From assembly GCA_949987565.1 (NCBI GenBank), contig OX465119.1:9914895-9978894 (forward strand): DNA of 64,000 bases. The letters run 5' to 3'. The position numbers and the translations under genes were made by a program. This document shows, piece by piece, positions 10,401-22,800 of this stretch (the stretch's first letter is position 1; the number at the start of each line of letters is the position of its first letter). This stretch comes from Luidia sarsii. Its lineage: Eukaryota; Echinodermata; Asteroidea; Paxillosida; Luidiidae. The notes under the pieces are model-generated. The model was not told the origin of the DNA. It saw nothing but the letters and a program-made list of their open reading frames with translations, and ran no database searches.

Positions 10401-11264
10401 TTCAGGATGACCACCATCTTTGGGCTCAAACAGGGCAAAGCTTTCATTGAATCCAATGCATTCATTATGTTTCTGCTGTGGCAACAGAATCCCCAGTTCG
10501 TGAGAGCACCGACAGAGATTTGCTACAAGTGACACACACTGCTGTAAGCCATGAATTATTTGATGGTCAATTCGGAAGCTTCACCATACATGTATGTTTT
10601 TGGGGGGGTTTTCCATCATTTTCTGTCGTTATACAAGACGCAATGGACACAGGTTTTTGTTTTACCCACAACAAGATTGAGAACTAAAACTAAGTATTTG
10701 GGAAGGTTTTTTTTTTCCCCGGTAGAAAACACAGGCATTTCGCAGGCAGCATTTCTCGTTCGGCAATTGGGGCCTTGTAGGGTTTCAGTAATTTATCCAA
10801 TTTTGTTTGCTCCTTTTTCCGGTAACTTAGTAAGATAGTTGACTAATCTCTGCACTGATCCGTGCGGCTGAGGCCTGCAATGGCATGGCTAGGTTGTGGC
10901 TTGATTCTGTTAATAGCTTTGGTATCATCGTAAATATTTTGGGAAAAAAAAAAAAAAGAGGGATCGTTGAGCTATGTTTGTACATGTACTTTTCAATGCC
11001 CATGACCGCCACATTTATTTGTTCAATAGTGCGCCGTATCCAGAACTTGATCCTAGCAGGACCTCTCTGAAGCACTCGCTCGAAAAAACGTCGCTAGACA
11101 ATCGCGTCAATAAATCCCTGTGAAATAAATCAATAAAAGAACACTGTACAAGCTAGTCAAACCTGGCACAATCGGACGTCTGTGTGGGGTTATCGTAATA
11201 AATATCTGTTTGTGGTAGGCTGAGAACTTGAAAAGAGTCCTTGCTTGAAACTTGGGTAACCCGG
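10401..11264. other. Intergenic DNA without recognised gene
   Basis: It is A+T-rich intergenic sequence after TM9SF4. A fragment near 11040-11075 (GATCCTAGCAGGACCTCTCT) belongs to the dispersed GATCCTAGCAGGACC hairpin family. No supported reading frame is found. Confidence 0.6.
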
Positions 11265-11645
11265 ATTCAGAGGGCCCGGCCGTCCGAATCTGGCTTTCTG
11301 AATCCGGCTTTCCAAATCCAGTGGTTCGAATCCGGCTCTCCGAATCCGGATTTCTGAATCCGACTTTTTGGAATCCTGCTTTTGGAATCCTGCTTTCAGA
11401 ATCCTGCTTTCAGAATCCGGCTTTCAGAATCCAGCTTTCAGAATCGGGCTTCCATAATCCGGCTTTCTGAATTCGGCTTTCTGAATCCGGCTTCCAGAAT
11501 CCGGCTTTCCGAATCCAGTGGTCCGAATCCAGTGGTCCGAATCCAGTGGTTCAAATCCGGCTTTCTGAATCCGACTTTTCGAATCCGGCTTTCAGAATCC
11601 GGCTTTCAGAATCCGACTTTTTGGAATCCGGCGGTCCCAATGCGA
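11265..11645 (+). repeat. 14-bp minisatellite (GAATCCGGCTTTCA)
   Basis: About 27 degenerate copies of GAATCCGGCTTTCA, with variants GAATCCAGTGGTCC and GAATCCGACTTTTT, lie in tandem. It is intergenic. The open frames over it are shadows. Confidence 0.95.
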
Positions 11646-12700
11646 AGTGGTTTTAGAAAGGCAAGAATTCCAGTGTGATGGGGAAAGAACATTTTCTTGT
11701 GTTTGAAACAGACCACTCGTTATTTTTTTTGTCTGTATAAAATGAAATTAGCCTTGGATCTCTGCCATGAGTTTTGTAAATCTATATAAGCCTAGGCTAC
11801 TGAGGTAGACCTTGGTATAGGGTGACCTTTTTGTATAATAGATTAATTATTGTTATTATTGATATGCGAGAAACAAGACAAACGAAAAGCATATACATAT
11901 ATTTCCTTCGTTCCTCGCTCTAATTTAGTTATTTTTCTACTTTGTTAATTTTGGGTTCCTCTCTCTCGGTTTTCTCTTTTTAATGCTGGTCGCTGAAGCC
12001 CGATTCTATCTTGATTTTTTGTAGATTTTGTTTTTGTTTTTCGTGTTAGCAATATTTTGATATGGTTGGGTGTACGAAGGGCATTTGATCGTGAAAGGTA
12101 GCATACAGTATTGAGGGAAATGTTTGGGTTTTTTCTGTAGTCCCTAACACTTTGTGAATCAATCACGGTTGTGGTAATTACGGGGGGTTTCGGGTTGGGT
12201 AAGGGTTGAGCACGGCCGTTCGAGTCAGTTTGTCGACTTTTAGGTCAAGTTTCCCCAAAGGAATAACAAGCTATAATGGCACTTTTATTTTACATATTGT
12301 GAATTAATTTGTGCTATTTCATGGCCACAGAAGCACTTTCAACTTTCAAGATTTTTCTTTTGTACTTAAGCAGTGAATCGATCGATCGTCCAATCGGTCG
12401 ACTCGTCGAATAATGCAGTCTGTCAGCCCATTCAACTAGCCACGTGCTCAAGCAGCAGTTTGAAATTGGCGCCAAATATAACCTTTGTGAATTTTCCCTG
12501 AATTAAAACGCCCTTTGATCACTACCAGAACTGTATGATGTCTTTATGGAGTAGCACTCTCGGCAGAAACGACTGGTATTTTCGTCAAAGCCTTGCTCGA
12601 ACGATCTATCGAAGATTATAGTTTTTACTTCGTGCAAAGCATGGCTTGTTAAGGCGAGATTTCCCCCACCCCTAAAAAAGTGAAAACGCCAGTTTTGGTC
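11646..12700. other. Intergenic A+T-rich DNA
   Basis: No gene, SINE or inverted repeat with clear ends was recognised. A GATCGATCG-rich patch lies at about 12375-12400. Confidence 0.5.
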
Positions 12701-12807
12701 GGTTGGCTCACCATAGTTTATTTTGTTTTCTTATGGCGCTGCGCTTTGGGGTTGGTTGTGACGAGACTGGCGCTCAAAATGCTACATTTGGTGGAGTTTG
12801 TTATGCC

Positions 12808-12820
12808 GTTGCTGAGCAAC
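12808..12820. promoter_or_regulatory. X-box-like palindrome
   Basis: GTTGCTGAGCAAC is an imperfect palindrome that resembles the RFX-type X-box (GTTGCCATGGCAAC). It lies in GC-rich intergenic DNA about 270 bp from a perfect CRE. Single-motif evidence only. Confidence 0.3.
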
Positions 12821-13077
12821 AACGCCTACCTCTGTGGAATCTCGCGAGATGTGCCCGGCATTGCGGGGTTTTGTCGCTGGTACCAGTCGTTTCATGCTCC
12901 TTGTGCAGTTTTATTCTCCCCTCTATCGAATTGCCATTAAAATCTCTTTTAAACACAAGACGTGTCGAATGGTTGCTGTCCTCATTGTGCCGGCGGGTTT
13001 TGTACAGTTTAGTTTTGTCACGTGCACGTGGCGTTAGCTTCCACGAATGCGTCAAGTCAGCCGGCTCCTCGTGGCCA

Positions 13078-13085
13078 TGACGTCA
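13078..13085. promoter_or_regulatory. Perfect CRE palindrome TGACGTCA
   Basis: This is the consensus CREB/ATF site, followed by TCACC. It sits in a GC-rich intergenic patch (about 12800-13090) with no assignable gene. Function is not shown. Confidence 0.3.
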
Positions 13086-13284
13086 TCACCAGGAGGACAG
13101 GATGCCATTTGGAAATGACACAAGTTGAACGGACTGTTCTGGTTTCAAATAAAAGGGACGGATTTTATTCATCGTGAAATCTGAAGCCCAACTTCGAAGC
13201 TTCTCAATGTGTTATAATACAACCTAGAAAAAAGGTAATAAGCCAAAACGTTGCTTAACTCCTTCCTGACTAAACGCATATCTT

Positions 13285-13390
13285 AAAAATTAGGAGGGCC
13301 TGATGTTTCGATCCTAGCAGGAACTTTCTCACAGGCAGAGAAAGGTCCTGCTAGTATCGAAACGTCATGACCTCTTAACTTTTGAGACAA
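13285..13390. repeat. Inverted-repeat hairpin (GATCCTAGCAGG family)
   Basis: The arms TTAGGAGGGCCTGATGTTTC/GATCCTAGCAGGA and TCCTGCTAGTATC/GAAACGTCATGACCTCTTAA face each other around CTTTCTCACAGGCAGAGAAA. The same foldback family occurs at 20845, 32640 and elsewhere. Confidence 0.8.
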
Positions 13391-13789
13391 CCAAGAAAGG
13401 TCAACTCCTATCTCGAGAAATCTGAACAAAAAATTCATGGTTCTCCCATGGTGTAAATAAACAGAAAGGCTATATAACTTAGTGCATAATTATTCACGTT
13501 AATAAATAAACTATTGGAATACTGTACGGCTTGAATACTTTCAAGGTAAGCAATTTGAGATAAGTAGTAAAAACAACTCGATTGAATTGGGCGACTATCT
13601 CAGTTACATATTACATATTTGTTATAAAATAATGTAAGAATCCCAAGACCGACAGGAAAATTTTAGTTATAAAAGCAACAAAAATCAAAACAAAATGTCT
13701 TTAGAGTAATTAAAATACTGTAATCAACAACCTTTGTACGAACGCAAACAAGATTCACATGGCCACGTTGAAATGCCAAGTCAAATGAT

Positions 13790-14000
13790 TGTGCTCGCAC
13801 CTTTGCGCACGCCGACGAAGAGCTCCAATGTGACGTCGCCGAGCGAGCTCTGCGCCTGCGCAGCGACATCCACGTGTGGACGACTTCAATGGCGGCCGCT
13901 TCGAGCCCCGTTCTCAAAAGCAGCGTTGAAAGAGACCTTTCCGACTCCAATACGAAGCCCCAGGAGCAACTTTTCGAGGCCTGATGGAGGTAAATACGCT
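13790..14000 (+). promoter_or_regulatory. CpG-rich promoter-like island with NRF1/YY1-like motifs
   Basis: Many CpGs are clustered. It contains TGACGTCG (13831), TGCGCCTGCGCAG (13851-13863, close to the NRF1 palindrome), CACGTG (13871-13876) and CAATGGCGGCC (from 13887, YY1-like) overlapping an ATG at 13889. A splice-donor-like GGAG|GTAAAT lies at about 13988. This looks like a promoter plus first exon, but no gene on either strand can be attached to it. The neighbouring genes both end towards it. Confidence 0.4.
13889..13984 (+). CDS. Possible 31-residue ORF in CpG island
   Basis: ATG at 13889 opens a 31-codon frame beginning MAAASSPVLK and ending EQLFEA before TGA at 13982. The start overlaps a YY1-like motif, a common arrangement in first exons. 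No family is recognised, and the ORF is too short to be significant alone. It could be a microprotein, an upstream ORF or chance. Confidence 0.2.
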   Translation: MAAASSPVLKSSVERDLSDSNTKPQEQLFEA

Positions 14001-14519
14001 CATGGGCTCGTTCGTTACCGCGGCTGGGGCTCTGGCTCAGGCACGGGGCTAGTTTCTGGGGTAAACGTGGGGCTATACTATTACTACTTTGTGAAGACAA
14101 TGTTCTGTTGCAAAGAAAACTAAACCAACGCGCTGTGCGAAGCCTGAGCTTAAGCCGTGTTTTCGAAAAGGCCCCACGGTAATTTTGTAGCTGCCTTACG
14201 GCTTCAAGAATGCAATAGTACGTGATACCTGGGAATGGAGACTTACTGCTGGGTTTAACAAACCCCTATGACCACTCTGGGGGAAATACGCACCGGCCTG
14301 AACTACTGAGTACTGGAATATATACAAGATGGCTGCATTGTATGAACAAAACGCACCATCAATGACAATACAGCAGTTCGAATGGGCGTTATAAGGACAC
14401 TGGACAGTACTGTTGCTTGAATTGTAGGCCTATTGTTTGTACAAACTGCGGCACATTTTTGCCCAGTTATTAATATGGCGGTCATAATAATTGCACGAAT
14501 CACAAAGCCACGCTATATT

Positions 14520-15010
14520 CGGACCACCACAGTCGATCGGCCAACACGTCAATCATTTGACACCACTGTGCGTACTGAATATTGGTCTTGTGCATGTGCG
14601 GAACTATATATACGTGCACACGTATGAAGCTCAATCCCCGAATAGAATGAACGAAACGCTGTAAGACTGTCGCCTACCCCTACCCCCTATCCCTACCCCT
14701 ACCCCCTACCCCCTAATTGAATAAAATATTGAGCTTCATACGTCGGTCTGCATATATATCTCCATATGCGTGTACCTACGTGTATGCGAACTTAAAAGGG
14801 AGTGTACACCATTTTGCGAAGGTCAAAGAATCGCTTCTATTCTTTTTAAAACCCAACGCATACATAAAAAATAACACCTGCGTAAGTTTCGGCGCAATCC
14901 GTCAACCATGCCATGAGAAGAAAAAAAACGTGAAAACGAAATGAAATAAATTATTAACTTTCTTCAGACATAGAGGGCGCTCTTTGTAAAAGGAACTCTT
15001 TGTTCAACCC
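14520..15010. mobile_element. Decayed inverted-repeat element
   Basis: ACGTATGAAGCTCAAT at about 14623 is repeated inverted as ATTGAGCTTCATACG at about 14732. Sequence from 14780 to 15010 (TTCAGACATAGAGGGCG, GGAACTCTTTGTTC) recurs inverted at 17785-17940 inside the P450 gene. A short C-rich telomere-like stretch (CCCTACCCC units) lies at 14675-14717. Confidence 0.5.
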
Positions 15011-15218
15011 TCCATGGTTCAACAGAATTCCTCTTTACGAGAAAACAGCAGATTTTCGAGCGCTTAAAGTTCACGGAATGTCCGATACCATTGCAAACTT
15101 CCTGATGAGTAATTTCTTAATGTTTGAAATAATAATCCGCCAGGTTGCCAATGGTGTAGCCTTAAATAAAGTCCAGTTGCACGCAGTCATATTTTGTGGC
15201 GAAAGGTTGCCAAGGCGT

Positions 15219-15487
15219 CTATGAGCGGCTGCACTCGAAACTCTCGCGTTTTCTCGCCACGATCTCGAACTCGCCGATGGTCCGGATGGGGTCGGAGCAG
15301 TCCGACTCCAGCGGAGGCGGTTCCCGGCCCGGGGGGCTGCTCAGCGTGAACCGCCGGAGCAGGCCCCCCAGGAATAGGAAGAGCGCCATCACGGCCAGCT
15401 GCTTTCCCAGGCAGAGGCGGGGCCCGACGGAGAAGGGCAGAAAGTGGCGGGGAATGGACACCTTGCCCGCGCCGTCCAGGAAATGCT
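15219..15487 (-). CDS. P450 exon 6 (heme-binding loop, stop)
   Basis: The acceptor is CCGCGCAG. It encodes HFLDGAGKVSIPRHF, then the heme signature FSVGPRLCLG and the C terminus ECSRS with TAG at 15219-15221. All invariant positions of FxxGxRxCxG are present. Confidence 0.96.
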
Positions 15488-18400
15488 CTGCGCGGTATGA
15501 GAACAAGGGGAAAATGTCACTAAAAAAATATTGCTAACTGAATGCTGGCTGACTTAAATGAACCAGAGAGATTAGGTGTGCGGTGACACCATGGACATTT
15601 TTTTGAGTGGGCCTGTGTGTGGTTCTGAAAAGAACCAGGAACTCAACATTTTGAACAATATAGGGCCTACTCGATCAGTTCGTCTCCTGAAGACGAACAG
15701 AGTACAGTATACTGTTCAAAAGTTCCTCCGGTTCATTTCAGAACCACACGTAGGCCTACTGTACTAACAAAGGATAATTTTGCATGGTGTCACCGCAAAC
15801 ATTATGCTATTCGTGACCATAAAAAAATACTTCAAATCATACATTATTAGTCAAACGATCGAGGCAGAGGGAGAAAGGCAGGCTGTCTGAAGGGAGGGAG
15901 GCAGGCAGGGAGAGAGGGAGGGAAGGGAGGCAGGCAGGCAGGCAGGCAGGGAGAGAGGGAGGGAAGGGAGGCAGGCAGGCAGGCAGGGAGAGAGGGAGGG
16001 AAGGGAGGGAGGCAGGCAGGCAGGCAGGGAGAGAGGGAGGCAGGGGGAGGGGAGGGAGGCAGGGAGGGAAGGGAGGGAGGGAGGGTTGAGAGAAAGCGAG
16101 AACGGCGAGGAAGGGAGGAAGGGCAGGAAGCAAGTAAAGTCTGTTTTAAGTACGGGGAGGGAGAGGGCCCGGGAGAGTGGGAAAGGAGGGAGAGGGAGGT
16201 AGAGATGGGGGAGAGGGAGGTAGAGATGGGACGGAGTACGGTTAGTAACCCACCAGGTCTGAAGCTATCTGGTTCCTTCCAGTTGGCTGGATCGTGGTGG
16301 ATCCACCACAGATTGCAGAGAACAGTAGTGCCCTTCGGAATGTCGTAGTTCCTCAATCTGAGAGGCACAAAAAAAGAGAAGAGGGCAACGAAAACGCTGT
16401 GTTTAGGACCAAAATTGTTCACCATTTTGCATTTATAACAATGAAACGTCGAATAGTTGGGTAAAACTTAACTCTGTCTTGTTGATTATCATCATTTTTG
16501 TGAGGGTTTGCCCTGCCCATAATAAGCACTCGTAATGATGACCGAGAGTGGTGCCTTTTGATTGGTCGAGAGTCACACGAGGCCGCTTACTTGGTGTCGC
16601 ACGTGGTTTCGTGAGGCCCATTCAGCGACGAGAAGGTGCTGTGACGTAGGGTCTCGAGCACGGTGGCCTCGAGGTACGGTAGCCTCGAGCGGTCACCCCA
16701 GGTGGGCGCGCCGTCCGGCACGTTGTTGTCGAGTTCGTCCTGCAGTCGCTTCTGCACCTACAGAGATTGATATACGAGGTCAAGCGTTCACAATAGAACA
16801 CCGTAGAGTGGGCTCCGTGAACGGAAAGCTTCAGTCACGCACTTTTACCTTTCGGGGAAGGATTGTCTACGGCTTATTGAGATGAGTGAAAACAATAAGT
16901 ACTTCCTTTAGCCTTGCGCAGCTCAGATTCAGTTATCAACCCTTGAAATCGTTTAGTAAAATTCGTCATTGCTATTCTCAATTCTAGACAGTTTTAGCCT
17001 GAGTATAAACTCTAATAGACGTGCAAATTTCATCAGGAAGTCGTATTCGTTGAGATGTGAGCCACAGTTGGACAAGATTGTTGGACCAACATGTTGATGT
17101 TGGTAGAACTCAGAAGATATTTTGAAACAAAGAGCACAAGAGAAGTGAAATCCCGGCCGAGTCAAACAAACTGGCAGGACTGTATTGATCTCAGACAAAG
17201 CATGGAGCTATAATCATAGCTCCATGGACTGAGATTGTTCATGATTAGAGCGAAGGACCTCGCGCATGCGTCGTCGATCCGAGGCCGTCGTCTGGTTCCC
17301 GCGCCGCCTCGACTCACCTCCGGGTAGTGAATCAGGTAGGCCAGCGCCCAGCGCAGGGTCTGAAACGTCGACTCAAAGCCACCGGCGAAAAACTCCCACA
17401 TGGACATCACCACCTGGTCCTCCGACACGCCGTCGTCGTCGGCGGTGACGTCATGGCCGCCCGGGTCCTTCATCGACTGGAGGAAGGCGTCCGTGATGTC
17501 CCGGATGTGGCCCGGTCGGAAGGAAGCCACGTGCTCCCTGTACTGGGCCTGGAGGATGGAGTCACGTGATGCGATGATCTCCTGGATGGTGCGCATGCGC
17601 TTCGAGGGAAATATCTGAAACAAATCATAATAAGAGAGTTATCACTCAGGTTCTTTTCAGAACCATACCTCTTCTTCAAGAGACCTTATTCACGGTGCCA
17701 CCGCAAACCCTCCTATAAAGAAATCATTAACAAGCGCTTTTACAATTACGTCTTCATAAAATCTTCAGACATGGACCGCTCCGTGGAGCAATCGTTGGAA
17801 CAAAGAGTTCTTTTTTTACAAATACCGCCCTCTATGTCTGAAAAAAGTTAGCATTTAATTTCGTTTCTACGGGTTTTTCTCGTGGCATGGTTGACGGATT
17901 GAGCCGAATCTTCCGCAGGTTTGTGGTTTTATGTACACGATGAGTTGGACAAAGTATGGAAGCGCTTCTCCTTCGCAAATGGTGTGCCTTTAAGTTCGCG
18001 TGTACAATGTACTGTACAAGACCCATTCGGTATGCACAGTGGTGTAAATCGCTATGAAGCGATCGACGCGTGACCGAACGGCTGCGGCGGTTAAAACAAG
18101 AGTAACCTTGCTCTATGGTTAAAATAATTATAGCGCCTTCGTGATTCGTGCGACCATAGAACAAGTCCTTGCTCAATGGTGGCACCGTTTGGACCTTTGC
18201 AAATGGTGCACCCAAAAATATACCTTTCACATTTCTATGCGGACGGCCGCACGCGAACGAACGGCACCCTTATACTTATACTTATAGCACGGATCTCACT
18301 TAGCTTCACAGCTCGCCAAAAAGAAAACAAAAATGGAGCCCTTTTGAAAAGAGGGTGGGGCTGGATAAGGGACCTCCCCGCCTAGCTCTGTCTGCTCTAT

Positions 18401-19780
18401 GCGGGAAGTTGCTACGTCACAAACACCGTAGGGCAAGGGAAGTTGCCTTGCTCTATGCTATGCTGGAAACACCGCAAAACATAGCAGCTCGCACCGTACC
18501 AAGTTGCCCGCCGTCTCTACCAAATCTCTCGGCACCCCACAAGGCCACTGAACTCCCCCTCCCCTCCCCACGAAAAAAAAAGTACAGTGACATTCCCGAG
18601 CTTGCTTCGCCGACCGAGGGATTTCTTTTCTCTCTTTCTTTTTTTGTTTGACAACTGTTTGATGAGACGAGGAGACAAAGCGAACAATCCTCCAAGCCGG
18701 CACCAAATTGGTGCACGGGAATTAAAGGACCGCCAACAATGGTCGCTCATAATGACCTCGTTTGTTGTTATCTCACCCTCCTAAAGTAGGAGGGAAAACA
18801 GGCCATACCCCCCCCCCCCTCACCGTCAACCATTCAGAGGGCAAGGACCTTCGGCCGTTATTTTTAAAGGTCGGTCGACCTTTTTTCTTTTCTTTTCTTT
18901 GCGCGCTCTTCCTCGACCGCATGCAGGTATATGGGGCACTGTACTTCTCGCGTGTGATCCCCCTTGTTGCACGCTGAGAAACATTGTCACGCGGGGTATG
19001 GGCGCGTACACGTATTGTCCGCTCTCGATAGCCTGTCGACGAGCCACAAGGCAGAAACCAATCAATGCAGACGGCTGCTTTGAAGACGGCTCCCATCCTT
19101 CGCAAACCTCCACCCACCCCCCCCCCCACCCCACCCTCCATCCCTGACGAGAAAACATCTTTACTTTTCGCCGGCCAATTCGATGAGTGTGGTGGGGGGG
19201 GGGATGCGCCGTGTATTTATGATGGGGGCAAAATCAATTCCTGGACACTGGGTGTAATTAACGACAAAGTGTTGACACACCGGATGAAGCCATGGAGGTT
19301 GGGGGAGGAAGAGGGAGGGAGAGGAAAGAGGAATTGTATCTCGGTCGAAAGTCAATCCAATTTTTTTTTTTTACAATACAAAACCTGGCGAGCAATATTT
19401 GTTACACCCGGAAAGCGCTCGAAGCGATCAGGCTGAATGGAACGATTACGAGACCATTGTTTACATGCAGTCACGTGACTTAACAGTGGGTAATTTGTTC
19501 ATTTCATTGACACAGAGCAGTAATGGAAACATACATAGAAGAATGTGGACAATATGATAGTCTTCTTTGCTCATTTTCCACTCCTGTTCTGCACCAAATG
19601 AGATGCAAAAATACCCACCATAAGTCACGTGAACAAACTTATACGCGTGGATTAATTTTCGGCCTATTAATTTTTGCTTTTCCCATACCATTTTACTTTT
19701 GGCCTGATAGCCCGTAATATGGACCTTTTTTCCTTCCTGTTTTCGGTACATCATTTTTTCTTTCAGACCAATATTATTGA

Positions 19781-19844
<64 letters not shown>

Positions 19845-22800
19845 CAGCGAGACAGAGATACAGAAAGAGGCAGAGAGAGAGAAGGGGGAGACCGACTCTA
19901 ATGTGTCACAGAGACAAATGGACAGATGAGACAATGTGAAAGATACAGACTGACAGAGACAAAGGCAGACAATGAGAGACGTAGTGAAACAAAGAAAGTG
20001 AGACAGAGAGATAGAAAGTGAGACAGAGACATAGAAAGTGAGACGGAGAGACAGAAAGTGAGACAGAGACGTATAAAGTGAGACAGAGACACAGAAAGTG
20101 AGACAGAGACATAGAGATAGAAAGTGAGACAGAGAGAGAAAGAGACGATCGAGGGGGATTGAGAGAGACAGAGAGACAGAAAGGTTGTGACGGAGAGAGT
20201 CGGAGGTGGACGGAGAGAGACAGAGATGCGGAGAGAGACAGAGATGCGGAGAGAGACGCGGAGAGAGACGGAGAGAGACACGGGTAAGGAGGGGATCAAT
20301 ACACAGTCAAGACACCGCCGATCTAATGGCGTCAAAATCAATTGTCCGCGGTAATCCAGTCCTCCTCGGTGTATTTACAGCGATCCGGGAGTCCGGGTAA
20401 TAAACCATAATTAGGTCTTTATTTTCGAATCGATTTTATACCCTGGAGAGAGGGGCCCCGCCGGGACCTTGAAGGGAAATTACGAGGGTCTTGTGGTTCC
20501 AGGGGTAATTAGCCTTCAGGACAGGGGGGGGGGGGAGGGGGGGAATTCGGCGTTGTGGCTCTGTCCTTCGGTACACCTCCCCACCCCAAACAAAAAAAGT
20601 TGAAAGCCATCTAGAAGAACCTTCCCCCAAAAAACAACAAACTTAAATATCGGGTGACCAAAATAGAAATGCAACCGCCATGCGGTCTGAACAAACCTAT
20701 TTTAACAACAGCTCTACTTTTCCAGAAACAAATTTCTAAAACTCCCTAACACGGCAGACAAGCTTTTCCAAAAGAGAAAGGAACATGAAGTAAAAAAAAA
20801 ACCAATGTTGCAAAATGCTCACTAAAATGACTTGCAATACATAAATCTCAAAAGTTAGAGGGCCTGACGTTTCGATCCTCGTAGATCATTGCCTTTGAGA
20901 AAGGTCCTCTATAAATGCCCTCTAACTTTTGAGATTTACAGAATAGGAACATATCAGTACAAACAAACTTTTGTCAGTGAAGAAGACTGCCTTCCTTTGG
21001 TCGAAAATTAAACCTGAAAGCAACATCCATTTTCTGAAACAGAATTGGAACCCCTATACGACGCCCAAACAGACTTTTTCAATGTGTTTCATTTTCTGAA
21101 ACCAATTGTGCGTCTAACATCTTTCAAACGATGCAAACGATTCTTATCTGATTGGGTGTTAAAAACAACCTACAATTTCCTATGAGTCACTCACGAACGA
21201 TTTTCATAAAGAGAGAAAATTCGTGGAATAGTAGGTCGAATTTGCGATCCCGTACGTCGCCATCTTTTCGAAGGTGCCGCCGCTGATTGCGCGGGGGGGG
21301 GGGGGGTGGGGGTGACGCTATAGGGCGGTGGAGCCGACAACCGCGTCTGATTTTTCGACATTCGCAAAGCATCATGGGTATAGATGAACAAATATATAAC
21401 TAAATGAGACTTAAGGCTTTGCATGGTGGGTGAATCAATATAGGAAGGTTTGCGGTGAACACCATGTATCAGGTCTCTTAAAGGAAGAGGTATGGTTCTG
21501 AAAAGAACCTGAGGGTAACTCGACGTTTCGACCAGTATGCTCTGGCCGTCATCAGGAAAATTCTCCTGATGACGGCCAGAGCATACTGGTCGAAACGTCG
21601 AGTTACCCTCAGGTTCTTTTCAGAACCATACCTCTTCCTTTAAGAGACCTGATACATGGTGTTCACCGCAAACCTTCCTATATTAAATATATAACTCGCG
21701 AGTAATAAACTTTTTCTTATACTACAGAGCAAACATTCGCAGGATTGATTTTTTGGAATGTTTCACGGTTTAACACACAAACTGTGGCAATCTTCTGACC
21801 TTTACCAATGTTGTATAGGGCCTTTAAGGATTTTTTTTCATCACCCAATCCCTGATCTTGTTCTGACATTTTTGTTTTCAGATTTGTATGCATCGTGATT
21901 ACAGATCCTTCCGTGTGAATCCTGGTCGGACCTTTGTGAAATAAATGGCAGAAGTATATGTAAGGGAACCTGAAACGGACCCTGAGGAATGGGAAGAAGT
22001 CTAGCGGATGGCCCGGCTGGAACAGGTCCTTCAGCTTGTGGTTGGCCGAGACGAAGGCCCGCATCTCGGCGTCGTGCGCGCCGTAGCGGCGGCCGAAGTT
22101 GAGGCGACACACGGTGTTGACCAGGGCCACCGTCAGCGTGTCGCTGGGGTCGACGGGATCGCCGGACGCCGTCGCCATGGCAGCCACCACGTGGGCCACC
22201 TCTTCCAAAATGGCGGTCTCGGCGATGGAGCGACCGGGACTACTACCGTCGCTGCGATCAAAAGTAATCAATTGAGTCATAGGTATGCCATGATGTTTGC
22301 GTCAAGGAGAATGTAATTCAATGATTTGTTTGCCCTTGCTCGACGTGCGTATATACTACGTGTGAATTCGGGAGTCACAGGTTCGAATTCCGCTCGAGCT
22401 GCCTGAAATATCTTTTATCAGGCACCGGGCAAAGCAGTGAGCATTCAGTGTTTATCACGTCGAGCAAGGTCAAAACCTCGTAGAATTAATAAATTGAGCT
22501 TTTTCTTGCCGTTTTTGTATTGCCATTTTACGGGGGGAGTTTGAGATTTAAAGGCCCAATACAACATTGGGAAGATCGGATAACATCGATGTCCACATAA
22601 TTTCCTTCTAATTTAAACAGTTTGTAGATGGTCATGATAGAATCCTCATGTTGAAATTTTACGGTCTGGGATGCTGTACTTTTCGTACTGGAACGCATGT
22701 AACCAAAATAGAGGTAGGCCTATTCATCATTATACATTTACCAAACATTAATATACTGCATGATTGTACTTGTTGCCGAGTATACATGGTACTCTTACCG

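Noticed and set aside
14675..14717. Interstitial telomere (CCCTA-type repeats).
   Set aside because: Only about 40 bp and irregular (CCCTACCCC, CCCTATCC), lying inside an inverted-repeat element.
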